Origin: Nitrosomonas communis
Lineage (GTDB): Bacteria; Pseudomonadota; Gammaproteobacteria; Burkholderiales; Nitrosomonadaceae
Reading direction: 5' to 3'
DNA length: 48,718 nucleotides
NCBI RefSeq assembly: GCF_024102715.1
Contig: NZ_JAGFJM010000077.1
Location: 1 to 48,718, forward strand
Shown: piece by piece, positions 27,138 to 36,242 of the stretch
How positions within the stretch are numbered: the first letter of the stretch is position 1
Layout of the letters: the number at the start of each line of letters is the position of its first letter
The notes under the pieces: generated by a model
Told to the model about the DNA's origin: nothing
The model's database searches: none
The model's input: only the letters and a program-made list of their open reading frames with translations
Position numbers and translations under genes: made by a program

Positions 27138-28442
27138 ATGACACCTCAATCTCCCTTCATGATTGCTGCGACTGTGCGTGTTGGACAGATGAAAAACCTC
27201 CGCACCTTGTTGGCTTCGATGAACAAAGTACCCGGTCATGCTGATCCCGATAATAGCCTGATTCCATTCAGTCGATTTGATCGCTTGCATTTTGCGCGCT
27301 TTGTGATCATAGAAGCCAATACGACCCACGAAATTAAGGAATTTGGCGTAAAACCAAGACTGTGGCGGCCTACTCTTGCCTTTCTAGGCGATATTGATGG
27401 GGATATGCATACTTTCCTGGCAGAACTGGTGGAACAAGCGGAACCAGGTCTAAAAAAAATCTTTTCCCATTGTGATGGTTTTTCTGAGGAAGATCAAAAT
27501 CTGCTGGAATGGATACAAGCACACACTATCAATCCCAGAGCGAATTATGTTAACTGGATTGGCCGAACTGTTAAACAAATACATGAAGAAGCTGCACTCC
27601 ATCGAAGCCTGTCTACCTATTTACAGAAAATTGTTGATGATGTTGGCCGGGAAAATGTCCGTACCTTACGACAAAAGCTTTTGTCACATGTCGAAATGGA
27701 AAAATATAAAGGTAGACTTACATTATCACCACCCGAACCGACACCCACAGACTGGAAAATCCGCAATCTGCTGCATATGATTGGGGTGCCATTAATTCTA
27801 CTTCTGCTATCCCCACTGCTGTTAGCTATCGCCCCTTTCTTTGCCCTACGTCTGAGAATGCTGGAGCGTTCCGACCCCGAACTCTTTATCCGGCCTAGCT
27901 ATGAACATATCAATGAACTTTCAAAACAGGAAGACTGGGATGTCAGTAATCAGTATAGTGTGTTTGGGGATGTGAAGCCGGGTTTGTTCCGTCTGCTGAC
28001 TTTCAAATTTATACTTCTGCTGACCGACTGGTTTGCGAGACATGTATACAATCGGGGTTTTCTCGCTCGAATAAAAACCATCCATTTTGCGCGCTGGGTG
28101 TTTATGGACAATAACCATAGAGTCTTTTTTGCCAGTAATTATGATGGTAGCCATGAGAGCTATATGGATGATTTCATTAATAAGGTCGGCTGGGGTCTGA
28201 ATCTTACTTTCAGTAACGCGGTAGGCTACCCTACCACGAGATGGATCATTAAAGAAGGTGCGCAGCGGGAACTTGCATTCAAATATACGCAAAGGCGACA
28301 TCAAATACCTACAGAGGTCTGGTATAAGGCTTATCCAGGGCTAACAGCCGTTGATTTGGCACGTAACAGCCGCATCCGGCAGGGCGTGGAAATTCGTCAA
28401 GCCAACGATGCGGAAATCCGTGAATGGCTCAGCCTGATCTGA
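27138..28442 (+). CDS. Unknown membrane-associated protein with duplicated domain
   Basis: A 434-residue protein without a family I recognise. Two segments resemble one another: RLHFARFVIIEANTT (about 49-63), and TIHFARWVFMDNNHR (about 313-327) followed by VFFASNYDGSHESYMDDFIN. Each is followed by a helix-strand pattern that suggests two ferredoxin-like units, the fold also used twice in DyP peroxidases. Between them is a hydrophobic stretch (LILLLLSPLLLAIAPFFALR, about 214-233) that could span or enter the membrane. The stop lies 15 bases before the DyP start. Conserved cysteines or a heme motif are not apparent. It could be a dedicated partner of DyP or of the lipid enzymes. Confidence 0.7.
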   Translation: MTPQSPFMIAATVRVGQMKNLRTLLASMNKVPGHADPDNSLIPFSRFDRLHFARFVIIEANTTHEIKEFGVKPRLWRPTLAFLGDIDGDMHTFLAELVEQAEPGLKKIFSHCDGFSEEDQNLLEWIQAHTINPRANYVNWIGRTVKQIHEEAALHRSLSTYLQKIVDDVGRENVRTLRQKLLSHVEMEKYKGRLTLSPPEPTPTDWKIRNLLHMIGVPLILLLLSPLLLAIAPFFALRLRMLERSDPELFIRPSYEHINELSKQEDWDVSNQYSVFGDVKPGLFRLLTFKFILLLTDWFARHVYNRGFLARIKTIHFARWVFMDNNHRVFFASNYDGSHESYMDDFINKVGWGLNLTFSNAVGYPTTRWIIKEGAQRELAFKYTQRRHQIPTEVWYKAYPGLTAVDLARNSRIRQGVEIRQANDAEIREWLSLI

Positions 28443-28457
28443 ACAGGGAGTATGGAA

Positions 28458-29987
28458 ATGAAAAAATCAAACGATTTTGAATTTGATGATCTGCAGGGAT
28501 TGCTGCGCTTTGGATATGGAAAATTAACCGATACTTGTTTCATGCTGCTGAATATTGCAAATGTTGACGCAGCTAAACAATGGTTGAATACAGCACCCAT
28601 CAGCAATGCCGTTACGATGGATTCACCGCCTGATACGGCGCTGCAGATTGCTTTTTCTGTACACGGCTTGCGTATACTGGGAGTAAGTGAATCGATCATT
28701 GGTGATTTCTCTGATGAATTCATTCATGGTATGACTAGAAATGAAAATAGTTCTCGACGACTAGGTGATATTGGTCGTAATGCGCCGGAACGCTGGGAGT
28801 GGGGTAATGATTCGGTCACAATGCCGCATATCTTGTTGCTGCTTTATGCCAAAAAAGGAGATCTCGAAGCTTGGCGAAAAACTGTTGAAGATGACCGTTT
28901 TTCTCAGGCATTTCAGCTGCTGAGACAATTACCTACTTCGGATATAGGGCGGGTTGAACCTTTCGGCTTCGATGATGGTATCAGCCAGCCCACGATTGAC
29001 TGGACTTATCGACAAAGTACAGACCCGCATGAACGTGATCGTTACTCTAATTTATTGGCTGTGGGAGAGATGGTGCTTGGCTACCCAAATGAATATGGGC
29101 AGTACACTGCGCGACCACTCATTAATCCAAAAAAAGACCAACTTGCAACCGGTTTGCCAGATGCCGAAGATGATCCCGCGCTAAAGGACTTTGCTCGTAA
29201 TGGAACATACTTAGTGCTGCGAGAGTTAGGTCAGGATGTTCCCGGTTTTTGGCAGTTTCTCGACAAGGCATCAAGTTCCAAGTCGAAAAAACGTGAACAT
29301 CTTGCCGCAGCAATGGTGGGTAGAGAACGGAATGGCACGCCATTGATTGCAGAACACATTCCAGGAATTTCACGCAAAGATCATGGTAACCATTTTACTT
29401 ATGACTTAGATGCAAAAGGAAACCATTGTCCGATGAGTGCCCATATTCGCAGGGCTAACCCTCGCACAGGTGACTTACCAGGGGGTGTAACGGGTTTGGG
29501 TATAGTCGGTTTTATCAATCGCTTGATTAAAATCCTGGGATTTGGACAAAAGCCGGAGGAAGATCTTATTGCTTCCTCCCGTTTCCATCGTTTGTTACGG
29601 CGTGGTCGCAGCTACGGTCCCTTCCTTGCACCGGAAGACGCTATTAAACCGGATGCCCCTGTTGCCGAACGTGGCCTCCAGTTTATCTGTCTGGTAGCCA
29701 ACATATCGCGGCAGTTTGAATTTGTCCAGAATGCCTGGATTGTGAATGGTAAATTTAATGGACTGCAAGAGGAACCGGACCCGTTGCTGGGGAATCGTGA
29801 ACCGTTACTGAGTGGGGGAAGTACCGATCATTTTAATCGTCCCGATCCCTCCGGGCCGATGCAAAAAACCTGCCATTTGCCGCAGTTTGTTACTGTTCAT
29901 GGCGGCGGATATTTTTTTATGCCTGGATTGCGTGCATTAAAGTACATTTCAGCCTTACCTGCTAACGGAGGTAATAGTTCATCATGA
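28458..29987 (+). CDS. DyP-type heme peroxidase
   Basis: A peroxidase of the dye-decolorizing type. It is 509 residues from this start; numbering below is from the ATG two codons earlier (28452). The family motif GXXDG is seen as GFDDG (172-176, Asp175 catalytic), followed by ISQP. The proximal heme His is His331 in SAHIRRANPRTG, and the distal Arg is in RRGRSYGP. The protein is longer than the roughly 300-residue cytosolic DyPs and similar to the larger subfamily. It has no Tat signal. I prefer the ATG at 28458, because AGGGAG at 28445-28450 is then seven bases away. It overlaps the catalase-related gene (ATGA). DyPs use H2O2 or organic peroxides; lipid hydroperoxides from the neighbouring oxygenases are plausible co-substrates. 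Confidence 0.93.
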   Translation: MKKSNDFEFDDLQGLLRFGYGKLTDTCFMLLNIANVDAAKQWLNTAPISNAVTMDSPPDTALQIAFSVHGLRILGVSESIIGDFSDEFIHGMTRNENSSRRLGDIGRNAPERWEWGNDSVTMPHILLLLYAKKGDLEAWRKTVEDDRFSQAFQLLRQLPTSDIGRVEPFGFDDGISQPTIDWTYRQSTDPHERDRYSNLLAVGEMVLGYPNEYGQYTARPLINPKKDQLATGLPDAEDDPALKDFARNGTYLVLRELGQDVPGFWQFLDKASSSKSKKREHLAAAMVGRERNGTPLIAEHIPGISRKDHGNHFTYDLDAKGNHCPMSAHIRRANPRTGDLPGGVTGLGIVGFINRLIKILGFGQKPEEDLIASSRFHRLLRRGRSYGPFLAPEDAIKPDAPVAERGLQFICLVANISRQFEFVQNAWIVNGKFNGLQEEPDPLLGNREPLLSGGSTDHFNRPDPSGPMQKTCHLPQFVTVHGGGYFFMPGLRALKYISALPANGGNSSS

Positions 29988-31195
29988 GGACAATCAAGGA
30001 CCGAATACTTAAAGCTATTCACAATTTTCTGATTCTGCTGCTGCGTATTGAACGCCGGTTAGAACCTTGGTTTCGGCCGCAGTGGGACTATCTTTTTCGC
30101 GAACCTGGCTCAAGATTTATCCAGTTTTTGATTAATCGGCGGCGCAAGAACAAGGATCTTAATCTTAAACTGGCTGAGGAAAGATTTGATCCTGATGAAG
30201 AAGAAAGTCTCAATAAAATTATCGATCTCATGATGGATCAGATGCGTGGGCGCTTCAAGCCAGGCGGCTATGAGCGAGGTGGTAATACCAAAACACATGG
30301 TATTGTGCGTGCCACGGTAACCATACGCGATGATCTGCCAGAGCATTGCCGCAAAGGTATTTTTGCCAATCCGTGCAGCTATCCAGCCTATGTTCGCTAT
30401 TCCGGACCTGGTCCGAATGTGCCTGCTGATATTAACGATGTAGGCTTTCTGAGTATGGCGGTGAAGCTCATGGGCGTTCCAGGCGAAAAACTCATGAGTG
30501 AAGAAAAATTTACTCAAGACTTTATCGCAACCAGCGGGGGCGCAACGTTTGTTACACCCAATACGCGGGAAAATGCCAAATTGCAATACTGGAGCCTGGT
30601 GGATATGACGCTTTATTATTTTCTTAATCCCAAGGACTCCCATTTGCTTGATTTCTTCATGCAAAGTCTGTGGACTGCTACTCAGTATAATCCATTGGCG
30701 CAGCGCTATTGGAGTTGCACGCCCTATCTGTTAGGTGAGGGGCAGGCTATGATGTATTCATTTGTGCCAAAAACAAAAGATGTGGAAAGGCATATTCCTG
30801 GCCTGCCTTTTGGTACGCCTCCGTTTAATTACCTGCGGGAGAATATGATCAAAACGCTGAATGAGAAAGACATTGAATTTGATCTTATGATTCAAATACA
30901 AACCGATCCTCATTTAATGCCGATTGAAGATAGCTCAGTACGCTGGCCGGAAAAGCTTTCCCCGTTCATACCTGCTGCCACAATTCATATTCCAAAACAA
31001 AAATTTGATTCGGATGCGCAATTTGAGTTTGGTAAACGATTGAAAATGAATCCTTGGCATTGCCTTCCTGAACATCGACCATTAGGCAATATAAATCGGG
31101 CACGCTTTAGAATGTATTTTGAGTTATCCAAATTCCGCCAGGAGATGAATGAGACCACACATCTTGAACCAACCGGGGAGGAGAAATTCGATTAG
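29984..31195 (+). CDS. Catalase-related hemoprotein, allene-oxide-synthase-like
   Basis: A 403-residue heme protein of the reduced catalase type, shorter than true catalases (about 480 or more). The distal His is His105 in NTKTHGIVRATVTI, and YVRYSGPGPN matches the catalase VRFS segment. The proximal heme ligand should be Tyr378, with Arg374 in RFRMY, matching the catalase R-x-x-x-Y. Before the distal His stands Thr104. In coral allene oxide synthase the same Thr-His pair suppresses catalase action, and its change to Val has been reported to restore it. The protein is therefore more likely to act on fatty acid hydroperoxides than on H2O2. NPWHCLPEHRPLGNINRAR (356-374) marks this subfamily. 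It has no signal peptide and its start overlaps the DyP stop. Confidence 0.85.
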   Translation: MRTIKDRILKAIHNFLILLLRIERRLEPWFRPQWDYLFREPGSRFIQFLINRRRKNKDLNLKLAEERFDPDEEESLNKIIDLMMDQMRGRFKPGGYERGGNTKTHGIVRATVTIRDDLPEHCRKGIFANPCSYPAYVRYSGPGPNVPADINDVGFLSMAVKLMGVPGEKLMSEEKFTQDFIATSGGATFVTPNTRENAKLQYWSLVDMTLYYFLNPKDSHLLDFFMQSLWTATQYNPLAQRYWSCTPYLLGEGQAMMYSFVPKTKDVERHIPGLPFGTPPFNYLRENMIKTLNEKDIEFDLMIQIQTDPHLMPIEDSSVRWPEKLSPFIPAATIHIPKQKFDSDAQFEFGKRLKMNPWHCLPEHRPLGNINRARFRMYFELSKFRQEMNETTHLEPTGEEKFD

Positions 31196-31395
31196 CATTT
31201 TTTATGGCACTAATGCCTAATCAGGCTCTAATCTGACTCCTTCTTTATTGCAAGAAATAAGCAAGCAATTCGCATAAAGCTTATGGAATGATAGGATTAA
31301 TTCGGATTATGTCAATCTAATCCAAGCTATTCCGAACAATTTTTTAGGGATCTAGAAAATATATGCTTTAGTGAAATTCTCACGAAAGGGAGGAA

Positions 31396-33201
31396 ATGAT
31401 GAAAGCTATAGAAAGTAATCAACGCTTGGGGCTAGCTTTATCCGGGGGAGGGTATAGAGCATCGTTCTATCATATCGGCGTTCTTGCGCGCATGGCAGAA
31501 TTGAGTATGTTGAAGCATGTCGAGTCGATTTCAACAGTATCGGGTGGTTCAATAGTAGGGGCAGCTTATTATCTATTACTGAAAGACCTGCTGGAATCCA
31601 AAACCGATCATGAGATTGCTGATTCAGATTATGTTGAGTTGGTACAAGAACTGGAAAAGCATTTCTTAAATGCTGTGCAAAAAAACTTGCGTATGCGAAC
31701 TTTTGCAAATCCTCTCAAGAATATGCGCATGAGCTTGCCCAATTATTCCCGCTCAGACGCCATAGGTGAGTTATATGAGTACCATATTTACCGGCCTTTA
31801 ATTAATGTGGGTAATCGCCGCATACGAATGAGTGATTTATTAATTCAACCGAAGGGGGTAGCGCAGCCTTTCCATCCATGGGATACCGTAAACGGTAATC
31901 CCAGGCGTAAACACAAAGTGCCTGTACTCATGATTAATGCCACCAGTCTGAATTCTGGTCACAGTTGGTATTTTACCGCCATGAGTATGGGTGAAGTTCC
32001 TCCACGAAATTGTACTTTCCGTGACATTGATAAAAGGGATCGCTATCGCCGTATGCGTTATGACGAGATTGATGAGGCCTCCACTGGGAGAAAGCCTTAC
32101 TTTCTATTAGGGAATGCGGTGGCTGCATCAGCGGGTGTGCCTGGCATATTTCCACCGATGGCTATCTCCAAATTGTACAAAAGTCGTCGCGTACAACTTG
32201 TCGATGGAGGTGCATATGACAATCAGGGGATTGCAAGCCTGCTCGATCCTGATTGCGTTTGTAGCGATTTTGTCGTCAGTGATGCTTCAGGCCAAATTGA
32301 GGCCACTAATAAGCCTCGAACCGATTTGTTATCGGTGCTTTCCACGAGTAGCTCAATTTTGATGAGGCGTGTGCGTGAGGAGTTAGTTAATAATCTAATA
32401 CAGACTCAGCCTAAGCACGTTGCTTATTTCCATTTGGCTCGTGGTTTATCTGCAAGAAAGATCGATTGGGCGCCCAGCGATAAAATAGAGATAGAGGCTG
32501 ATTCTTCAGTGTCCCAATTTGATGTTTCGGAGGAAGCGCAACGTACATTGTCAAAAATCCGGACAGATCTGGACTCTTTCACCGATGTGGAGGCGGGATG
32601 CCTGCAAGCGAGTGGTTATCAAATGTCAAAACCAGAGCTTTTAAAATTAAAATCGTATGTATCATCTGCGCATCTACAAGGAAGCTGGCAATTTAGTCAG
32701 TATCAACCGCTGCTAAAAGCAGGTGACCCTAAAACGCTCAATCAGCTGAAGCAAGGACGCTACAGGTTTTTCAAACCGCTCATGTACGCCATCAAGGGAG
32801 CTACAGGGTTTAAGCAGTCATTGGGTTTAATATTAGTAAGCGTACCTGTCATTCTGAGCCTTGCGCTTATTTTCCTTCTTGTTCATTCTCTGTTAGAGAG
32901 CATGTTAGATATCAATATTTGGAAGATCATGAGCGACCAAGAAAGCTTCCAGCAATTCATGTTTAAGGCAGCGCCCACGATTTATTTGTTTTTGGTATTG
33001 TTTATTCTATCGAAAGCTGCTGATGTACTGCTCAAAGGAACCGGTAAATGGATTAATATCTTCTATCAAATATTGAAGAGTCCAATGAGGCTCATTGCTG
33101 GTCTATTCACTCGTCTTATTTTGCCTTTGGTATTTGCTATACCGATAATTATCTATCTCTATACCATTGATAGATACTTTATTAAGACAATGGGAAAGTA
33201 A
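31396..33201 (+). CDS. Patatin-like phospholipase with C-terminal membrane anchor
   Basis: A 601-residue protein. The patatin domain is N-terminal: oxyanion loop GGGYRA (17-22), nucleophile Ser49 in STVSGGSIVG, and catalytic Asp in LVDGGAYDNQG. After about residue 470 come three hydrophobic segments (LGLILVSVPVILSLALIFLL; IYLFLVLFILSKAADVL; LILPLVFAIPIIIYLYTI). There is no signal peptide, so the catalytic part should face the cytoplasm from the inner membrane. Such enzymes free fatty acids from phospholipids, which would feed the lipoxygenase and cyclooxygenase-like enzymes. A strong ribosome site (AAGGGAGG) precedes ATGATG. A 200-base gap follows the catalase-related gene, so it may have its own promoter. 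It is the second patatin in the window; the other is an envelope lipoprotein. Confidence 0.9.
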   Translation: MMKAIESNQRLGLALSGGGYRASFYHIGVLARMAELSMLKHVESISTVSGGSIVGAAYYLLLKDLLESKTDHEIADSDYVELVQELEKHFLNAVQKNLRMRTFANPLKNMRMSLPNYSRSDAIGELYEYHIYRPLINVGNRRIRMSDLLIQPKGVAQPFHPWDTVNGNPRRKHKVPVLMINATSLNSGHSWYFTAMSMGEVPPRNCTFRDIDKRDRYRRMRYDEIDEASTGRKPYFLLGNAVAASAGVPGIFPPMAISKLYKSRRVQLVDGGAYDNQGIASLLDPDCVCSDFVVSDASGQIEATNKPRTDLLSVLSTSSSILMRRVREELVNNLIQTQPKHVAYFHLARGLSARKIDWAPSDKIEIEADSSVSQFDVSEEAQRTLSKIRTDLDSFTDVEAGCLQASGYQMSKPELLKLKSYVSSAHLQGSWQFSQYQPLLKAGDPKTLNQLKQGRYRFFKPLMYAIKGATGFKQSLGLILVSVPVILSLALIFLLVHSLLESMLDINIWKIMSDQESFQQFMFKAAPTIYLFLVLFILSKAADVLLKGTGKWINIFYQILKSPMRLIAGLFTRLILPLVFAIPIIIYLYTIDRYFIKTMGK

Positions 33202-33215
33202 CCCAATCTCCTGAT

Positions 33216-33243
33216 CTGAATTATTTTTTATAAAATAATTCAG
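33216..33243. terminator. Bidirectional terminator-like hairpin
   Basis: A perfect 12-bp inverted repeat (CTGAATTATTTT / AAAATAATTCAG) with a 4-base loop lies between the convergent patatin and cysB-type genes. The stem is A+T-rich, so each strand carries a U-rich arm, but no separate T-run follows. Position and symmetry favour a terminator for both genes. Confidence 0.55.
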
Positions 33244-33282
33244 AGAGATAAGTTCTGGCTATAGCTGGGGACTGACTAAAAT

Positions 33283-34236
33283 TTAACATTTGCTGCGGGT
33301 TGCTGGAATTTCTGATCTTAACCAAGAGAAAGGGGATTCGCTGGATTCCCTGAGTGTAGGAATGCAAAGCTCTATAAAGTAATAGGCGAAATCGCGTAGA
33401 TAGTGATTCTGGCGAATCGAAATAGAGGTGGTATTCTGTTCAAATAAATGTGAGGCGTCCAGTTTGACCAGCAGGAAATCCCGTTCTGGCACGAATGCTA
33501 CCGAGGCAATGATGCCTACCCCCAGCCCCAGAGCAACATAGGTTTTGATTACATCGGCATCCAGGGCAGACATAGCGATATCGGGCGTCAGGCCTGCTTG
33601 CGCAAAGGCTTGATCGATCCGCGACCGGCCGGTGTAGCCCTGGTGGTAGGTAATGACCGGAAATGCAGTAATGGCTTCAAGCGTGAGCGGATGAACCGAC
33701 TGCAGGGGATGTCCGGCAGGCACGATGATGGCATGGTGCCATGTATAATAGGGAAAAGAGATCAAATCGGCAGTGTCTTCCAGCGCCTCTGTTGCGATAC
33801 CGATGTCTGCCTGGCCATCAAGCAGCATCGATACGATTTCATCCGGACTGGATTGATGCAGTACCAGGTGGACTTTAGGAAAGGCTTTCTTAAACTTTTC
33901 GACCACGGAAGGTAAGGCATATTGTGCTTGCGTGTGAGTGGTGGCAATCGTAAGCTGGCCTTGATCATGCTGGCTGAACTGCTCAGCCAGGCGCTTGATA
34001 TTTTTGGCATCGAGCAAGATCCGCTCGACAATCTTGATCAACTCTTTGCCGGGTTCAGTCAGTCCGGTCAATCGTTTGCCCTTACGAACAAATAATTCGA
34101 TACCTAGCTCATCTTCCAGGTCCTTGATATGCTTGCTGACACCGGATTGCGAGGTGAATAAGGCGTTGGCGACTTCCGTCAGATTGTAATTCTGGCGAAC
34201 AGTCTCGCTGAGGATACGCAGTTGCTGGAAGTTCAA
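33283..34236 (-). CDS. cysB: LysR-type regulator, CysB/Cbl family
   Basis: A 317-residue regulator of sulfur assimilation genes. It opens MNFQQLRILSETVRQNYNLT and has the winged HTH with ALFTSQSGVSKHIKDLEDEL, the CysB-specific form. The effector domain starts near residue 90 (LTIATTHTQAQYALP); the THTQA loop binds O-acetylserine/N-acetylserine or sulfate-type ligands in the family. Its place, last in the sulfate transport unit and 36 bases after cysA, is common in betaproteobacteria. It probably activates that unit when sulfur is short. CysB and Cbl cannot be told apart safely by eye. Confidence 0.93.
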   Translation of the reverse strand: MNFQQLRILSETVRQNYNLTEVANALFTSQSGVSKHIKDLEDELGIELFVRKGKRLTGLTEPGKELIKIVERILLDAKNIKRLAEQFSQHDQGQLTIATTHTQAQYALPSVVEKFKKAFPKVHLVLHQSSPDEIVSMLLDGQADIGIATEALEDTADLISFPYYTWHHAIIVPAGHPLQSVHPLTLEAITAFPVITYHQGYTGRSRIDQAFAQAGLTPDIAMSALDADVIKTYVALGLGVGIIASVAFVPERDFLLVKLDASHLFEQNTTSISIRQNHYLRDFAYYFIELCIPTLRESSESPFSWLRSEIPATRSKC

Positions 34237-34272
34237 TGGTTGATTCCTTCGTTGATGTTTAGTTGTTCTCTG

Positions 34273-35346
34273 TTAATGCAGTTGATGAGGAAACAGATCA
34301 AGGCGGCGTGGCTTAATAAAAACCTGGTCACCTCTTCTCAATTGCAACTCACGGAATCGTTCCTTGCTGATCTCGACTTGAACGAGGTTCTTGTTTTCAT
34401 TATCTTCATGCGTCAGTTCTAGTCTTACGACCGGACCAACGGAGAGAATATGAACCACATGCGCTGCCAATGCTGATTCGCCATTAATGGTGCGATCAAC
34501 CTCGATATCGTGCGGCCGCACATAGGCGACTGCAGCCAGATCCTCAGCCTCGGCATGCTCAGGCGCATCGATTTCAATATCGCCAATCCAGGCACGGCCT
34601 TGGTGTATCCGGCCATGGAACAGATTGACATGTCCCAGAAATTCATACACAAACGGGTTAGCCGGCCGCTCATAGACTTCATCGGGTGTACCAATTTGCT
34701 CGATGCGTCCCTCATTCATGATCACAACCCGATCGGAAACTTCCAGTGCTTCTTCCTGATCATGAGTGACAAAAACACTGGTGATATGCATGTCATCATG
34801 CAGCCTGCGCAACCAGGTGCGCAATTCCTTGCGCACTTTGGCATCAAGCGCGCCGAATGGCTCATCCAGTAGCAATACTTTGGGTTCAACTGCCAAAGCG
34901 CGTGCCAAAGCAATGCGCTGACGCTGGCCGCCAGAAAGCTGGTGAGGATAGCGGTCTGCCAGCCAGTCAAGTTGCACCAGTTTCAGCAAATGAGAGACGC
35001 GTTCACGGATTTCCTGTTCTTTCAGACGGCTCTGTTTAGGACGAACACGGAGCCCAAACGCGACATTCTCAAAGATCGTCATATTACGGAACAGCGCATA
35101 ATGCTGAAAGACAAAACCTACCTGCCGATCACGCACATGCTGACTGGTTGCATCTTCGTCATTAAACAATACTTGACCAGTATCGGCTGTTTCCAGTCCT
35201 GCGATGACGCGCAGCAAGGTGGTCTTGCCAGAGCCCGAAGGTCCCAGCAAGGCAAGTAATTCGCCTGCCTCGATTTTCAGGTTAACATCGCGTAATGCAG
35301 CAAACGAGCCAAATTGCTTGGAAAGATGACGTATTTCAATGCTCAT
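34273..35346 (-). CDS. cysA: Sulfate/thiosulfate ABC transporter ATPase CysA
   Basis: A 357-residue ATPase that energises sulfate and thiosulfate uptake. Walker A is GPSGSGKTT (35-43), the Q-loop is in [11 protein letters not shown], the signature is [15 protein letters not shown], Walker B is [12 protein letters not shown], and the switch His is in [10 protein letters not shown]. The C-terminal third is the regulatory TOBE-like domain typical of CysA ([19 protein letters not shown]). Its start overlaps the cysW end by 11 bases. Length is normal. Confidence 0.97.
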   Translation of the reverse strand: MSIEIRHLSKQFGSFAALRDVNLKIEAGELLALLGPSGSGKTTLLRVIAGLETADTGQVLFNDEDATSQHVRDRQVGFVFQHYALFRNMTIFENVAFGLRVRPKQSRLKEQEIRERVSHLLKLVQLDWLADRYPHQLSGGQRQRIALARALAVEPKVLLLDEPFGALDAKVRKELRTWLRRLHDDMHITSVFVTHDQEEALEVSDRVVIMNEGRIEQIGTPDEVYERPANPFVYEFLGHVNLFHGRIHQGRAWIGDIEIDAPEHAEAEDLAAVAYVRPHDIEVDRTINGESALAAHVVHILSVGPVVRLELTHEDNENKNLVQVEISKERFRELQLRRGDQVFIKPRRLDLFPHQLH

Positions 35347-36232
35347 GGTTATTTTCCTTAAGTTTTGTGGTGTGCTTTTGCTGGGTGACTTTTGATTCTA
35401 CGAACGTTTTGATGGCAAGCGTGATCAAGGCGAGCAATGCCAAGAGCGATGCGACGGCAAATGCTGCTGCAAAGTTATATTCGTTGTAGAGAATCTCGAC
35501 ATGCAGCGGTAAGGTATTGGTGCTGCCGCGAATATGGCCGGATACCACTGACACAGCACCAAATTCACCCATGGCGCGCGCATTGCATAGAATGATGCCG
35601 TACAGCAGACCCCATTTGATATTCGGGAGCGTAATGTTCCACAATGTTTGCCAGCCATTGGCGCCTAATACCACTGCCGCTTCTTCCTCCTCCGTTCCTT
35701 GCGCCTGCATCAATGGGATCAACTCCCGTGCAATAAACGGCACTGTTACAAAAATCGTTGCCAGCACGATGCCAGGCACTGCGAAGATCACTTTGAGATC
35801 GTGTTCGGCCAGCCATGGTCCTAGCCAGCCTTGCAGACCGAATACCAGCACATAGATCAATCCGGCAACGACAGGCGATACCGAGAAGGGCAGATCAATC
35901 AGCGTGATCAGAACATTCTTGCCACGGAATTCAAACTTGGTGATCGCCCAGGCAGCCGCGACGCCAAATACCAGGTTAAGTGGCACAGCAATCGCCGTGG
36001 CAGTCAGTGTCAATTTGATGGCGGCAAGCGCATCCGGCTCAGTGATCGCAGCAAAATAAACATCCACGCCTTTTTTGAGTGCCTCGTAAAATACCGAAAC
36101 CAGCGGCACAAACAGGAATAATGTCAGGAAGGCAAGCGCTATGCCAATCAGTATCCAGCGTACCCAGGCAGGCTCTTGGGTAATGGCAGCCTGCTGGCTT
36201 TTGCTTGGGTGAGAAATGGTTATCGTCGTCAT
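35336..36232 (-). CDS. cysW: Sulfate ABC transporter permease CysW
   Basis: A 298-residue inner-membrane permease of the binding-protein-dependent type with about six helices. The first ([19 protein letters not shown]) is followed by [20 protein letters not shown], a CysW mark. The EAA loop that contacts CysA is [20 protein letters not shown], with [17 protein letters not shown] after it. It pairs with CysT to form the channel. It sits 10 bases after cysT and overlaps cysA. Confidence 0.96.
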   Translation of the reverse strand: MTTITISHPSKSQQAAITQEPAWVRWILIGIALAFLTLFLFVPLVSVFYEALKKGVDVYFAAITEPDALAAIKLTLTATAIAVPLNLVFGVAAAWAITKFEFRGKNVLITLIDLPFSVSPVVAGLIYVLVFGLQGWLGPWLAEHDLKVIFAVPGIVLATIFVTVPFIARELIPLMQAQGTEEEEAAVVLGANGWQTLWNITLPNIKWGLLYGIILCNARAMGEFGAVSVVSGHIRGSTNTLPLHVEILYNEYNFAAAFAVASLLALLALITLAIKTFVESKVTQQKHTTKLKENNHEH

Positions 36233-36242
36233 TGTGCGTCTC

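Noticed and set aside
30110-30664. A minus-strand frame of 184 codons
   Set aside because: It is antisense to the catalase-related gene, which carries the conserved heme-site residues.
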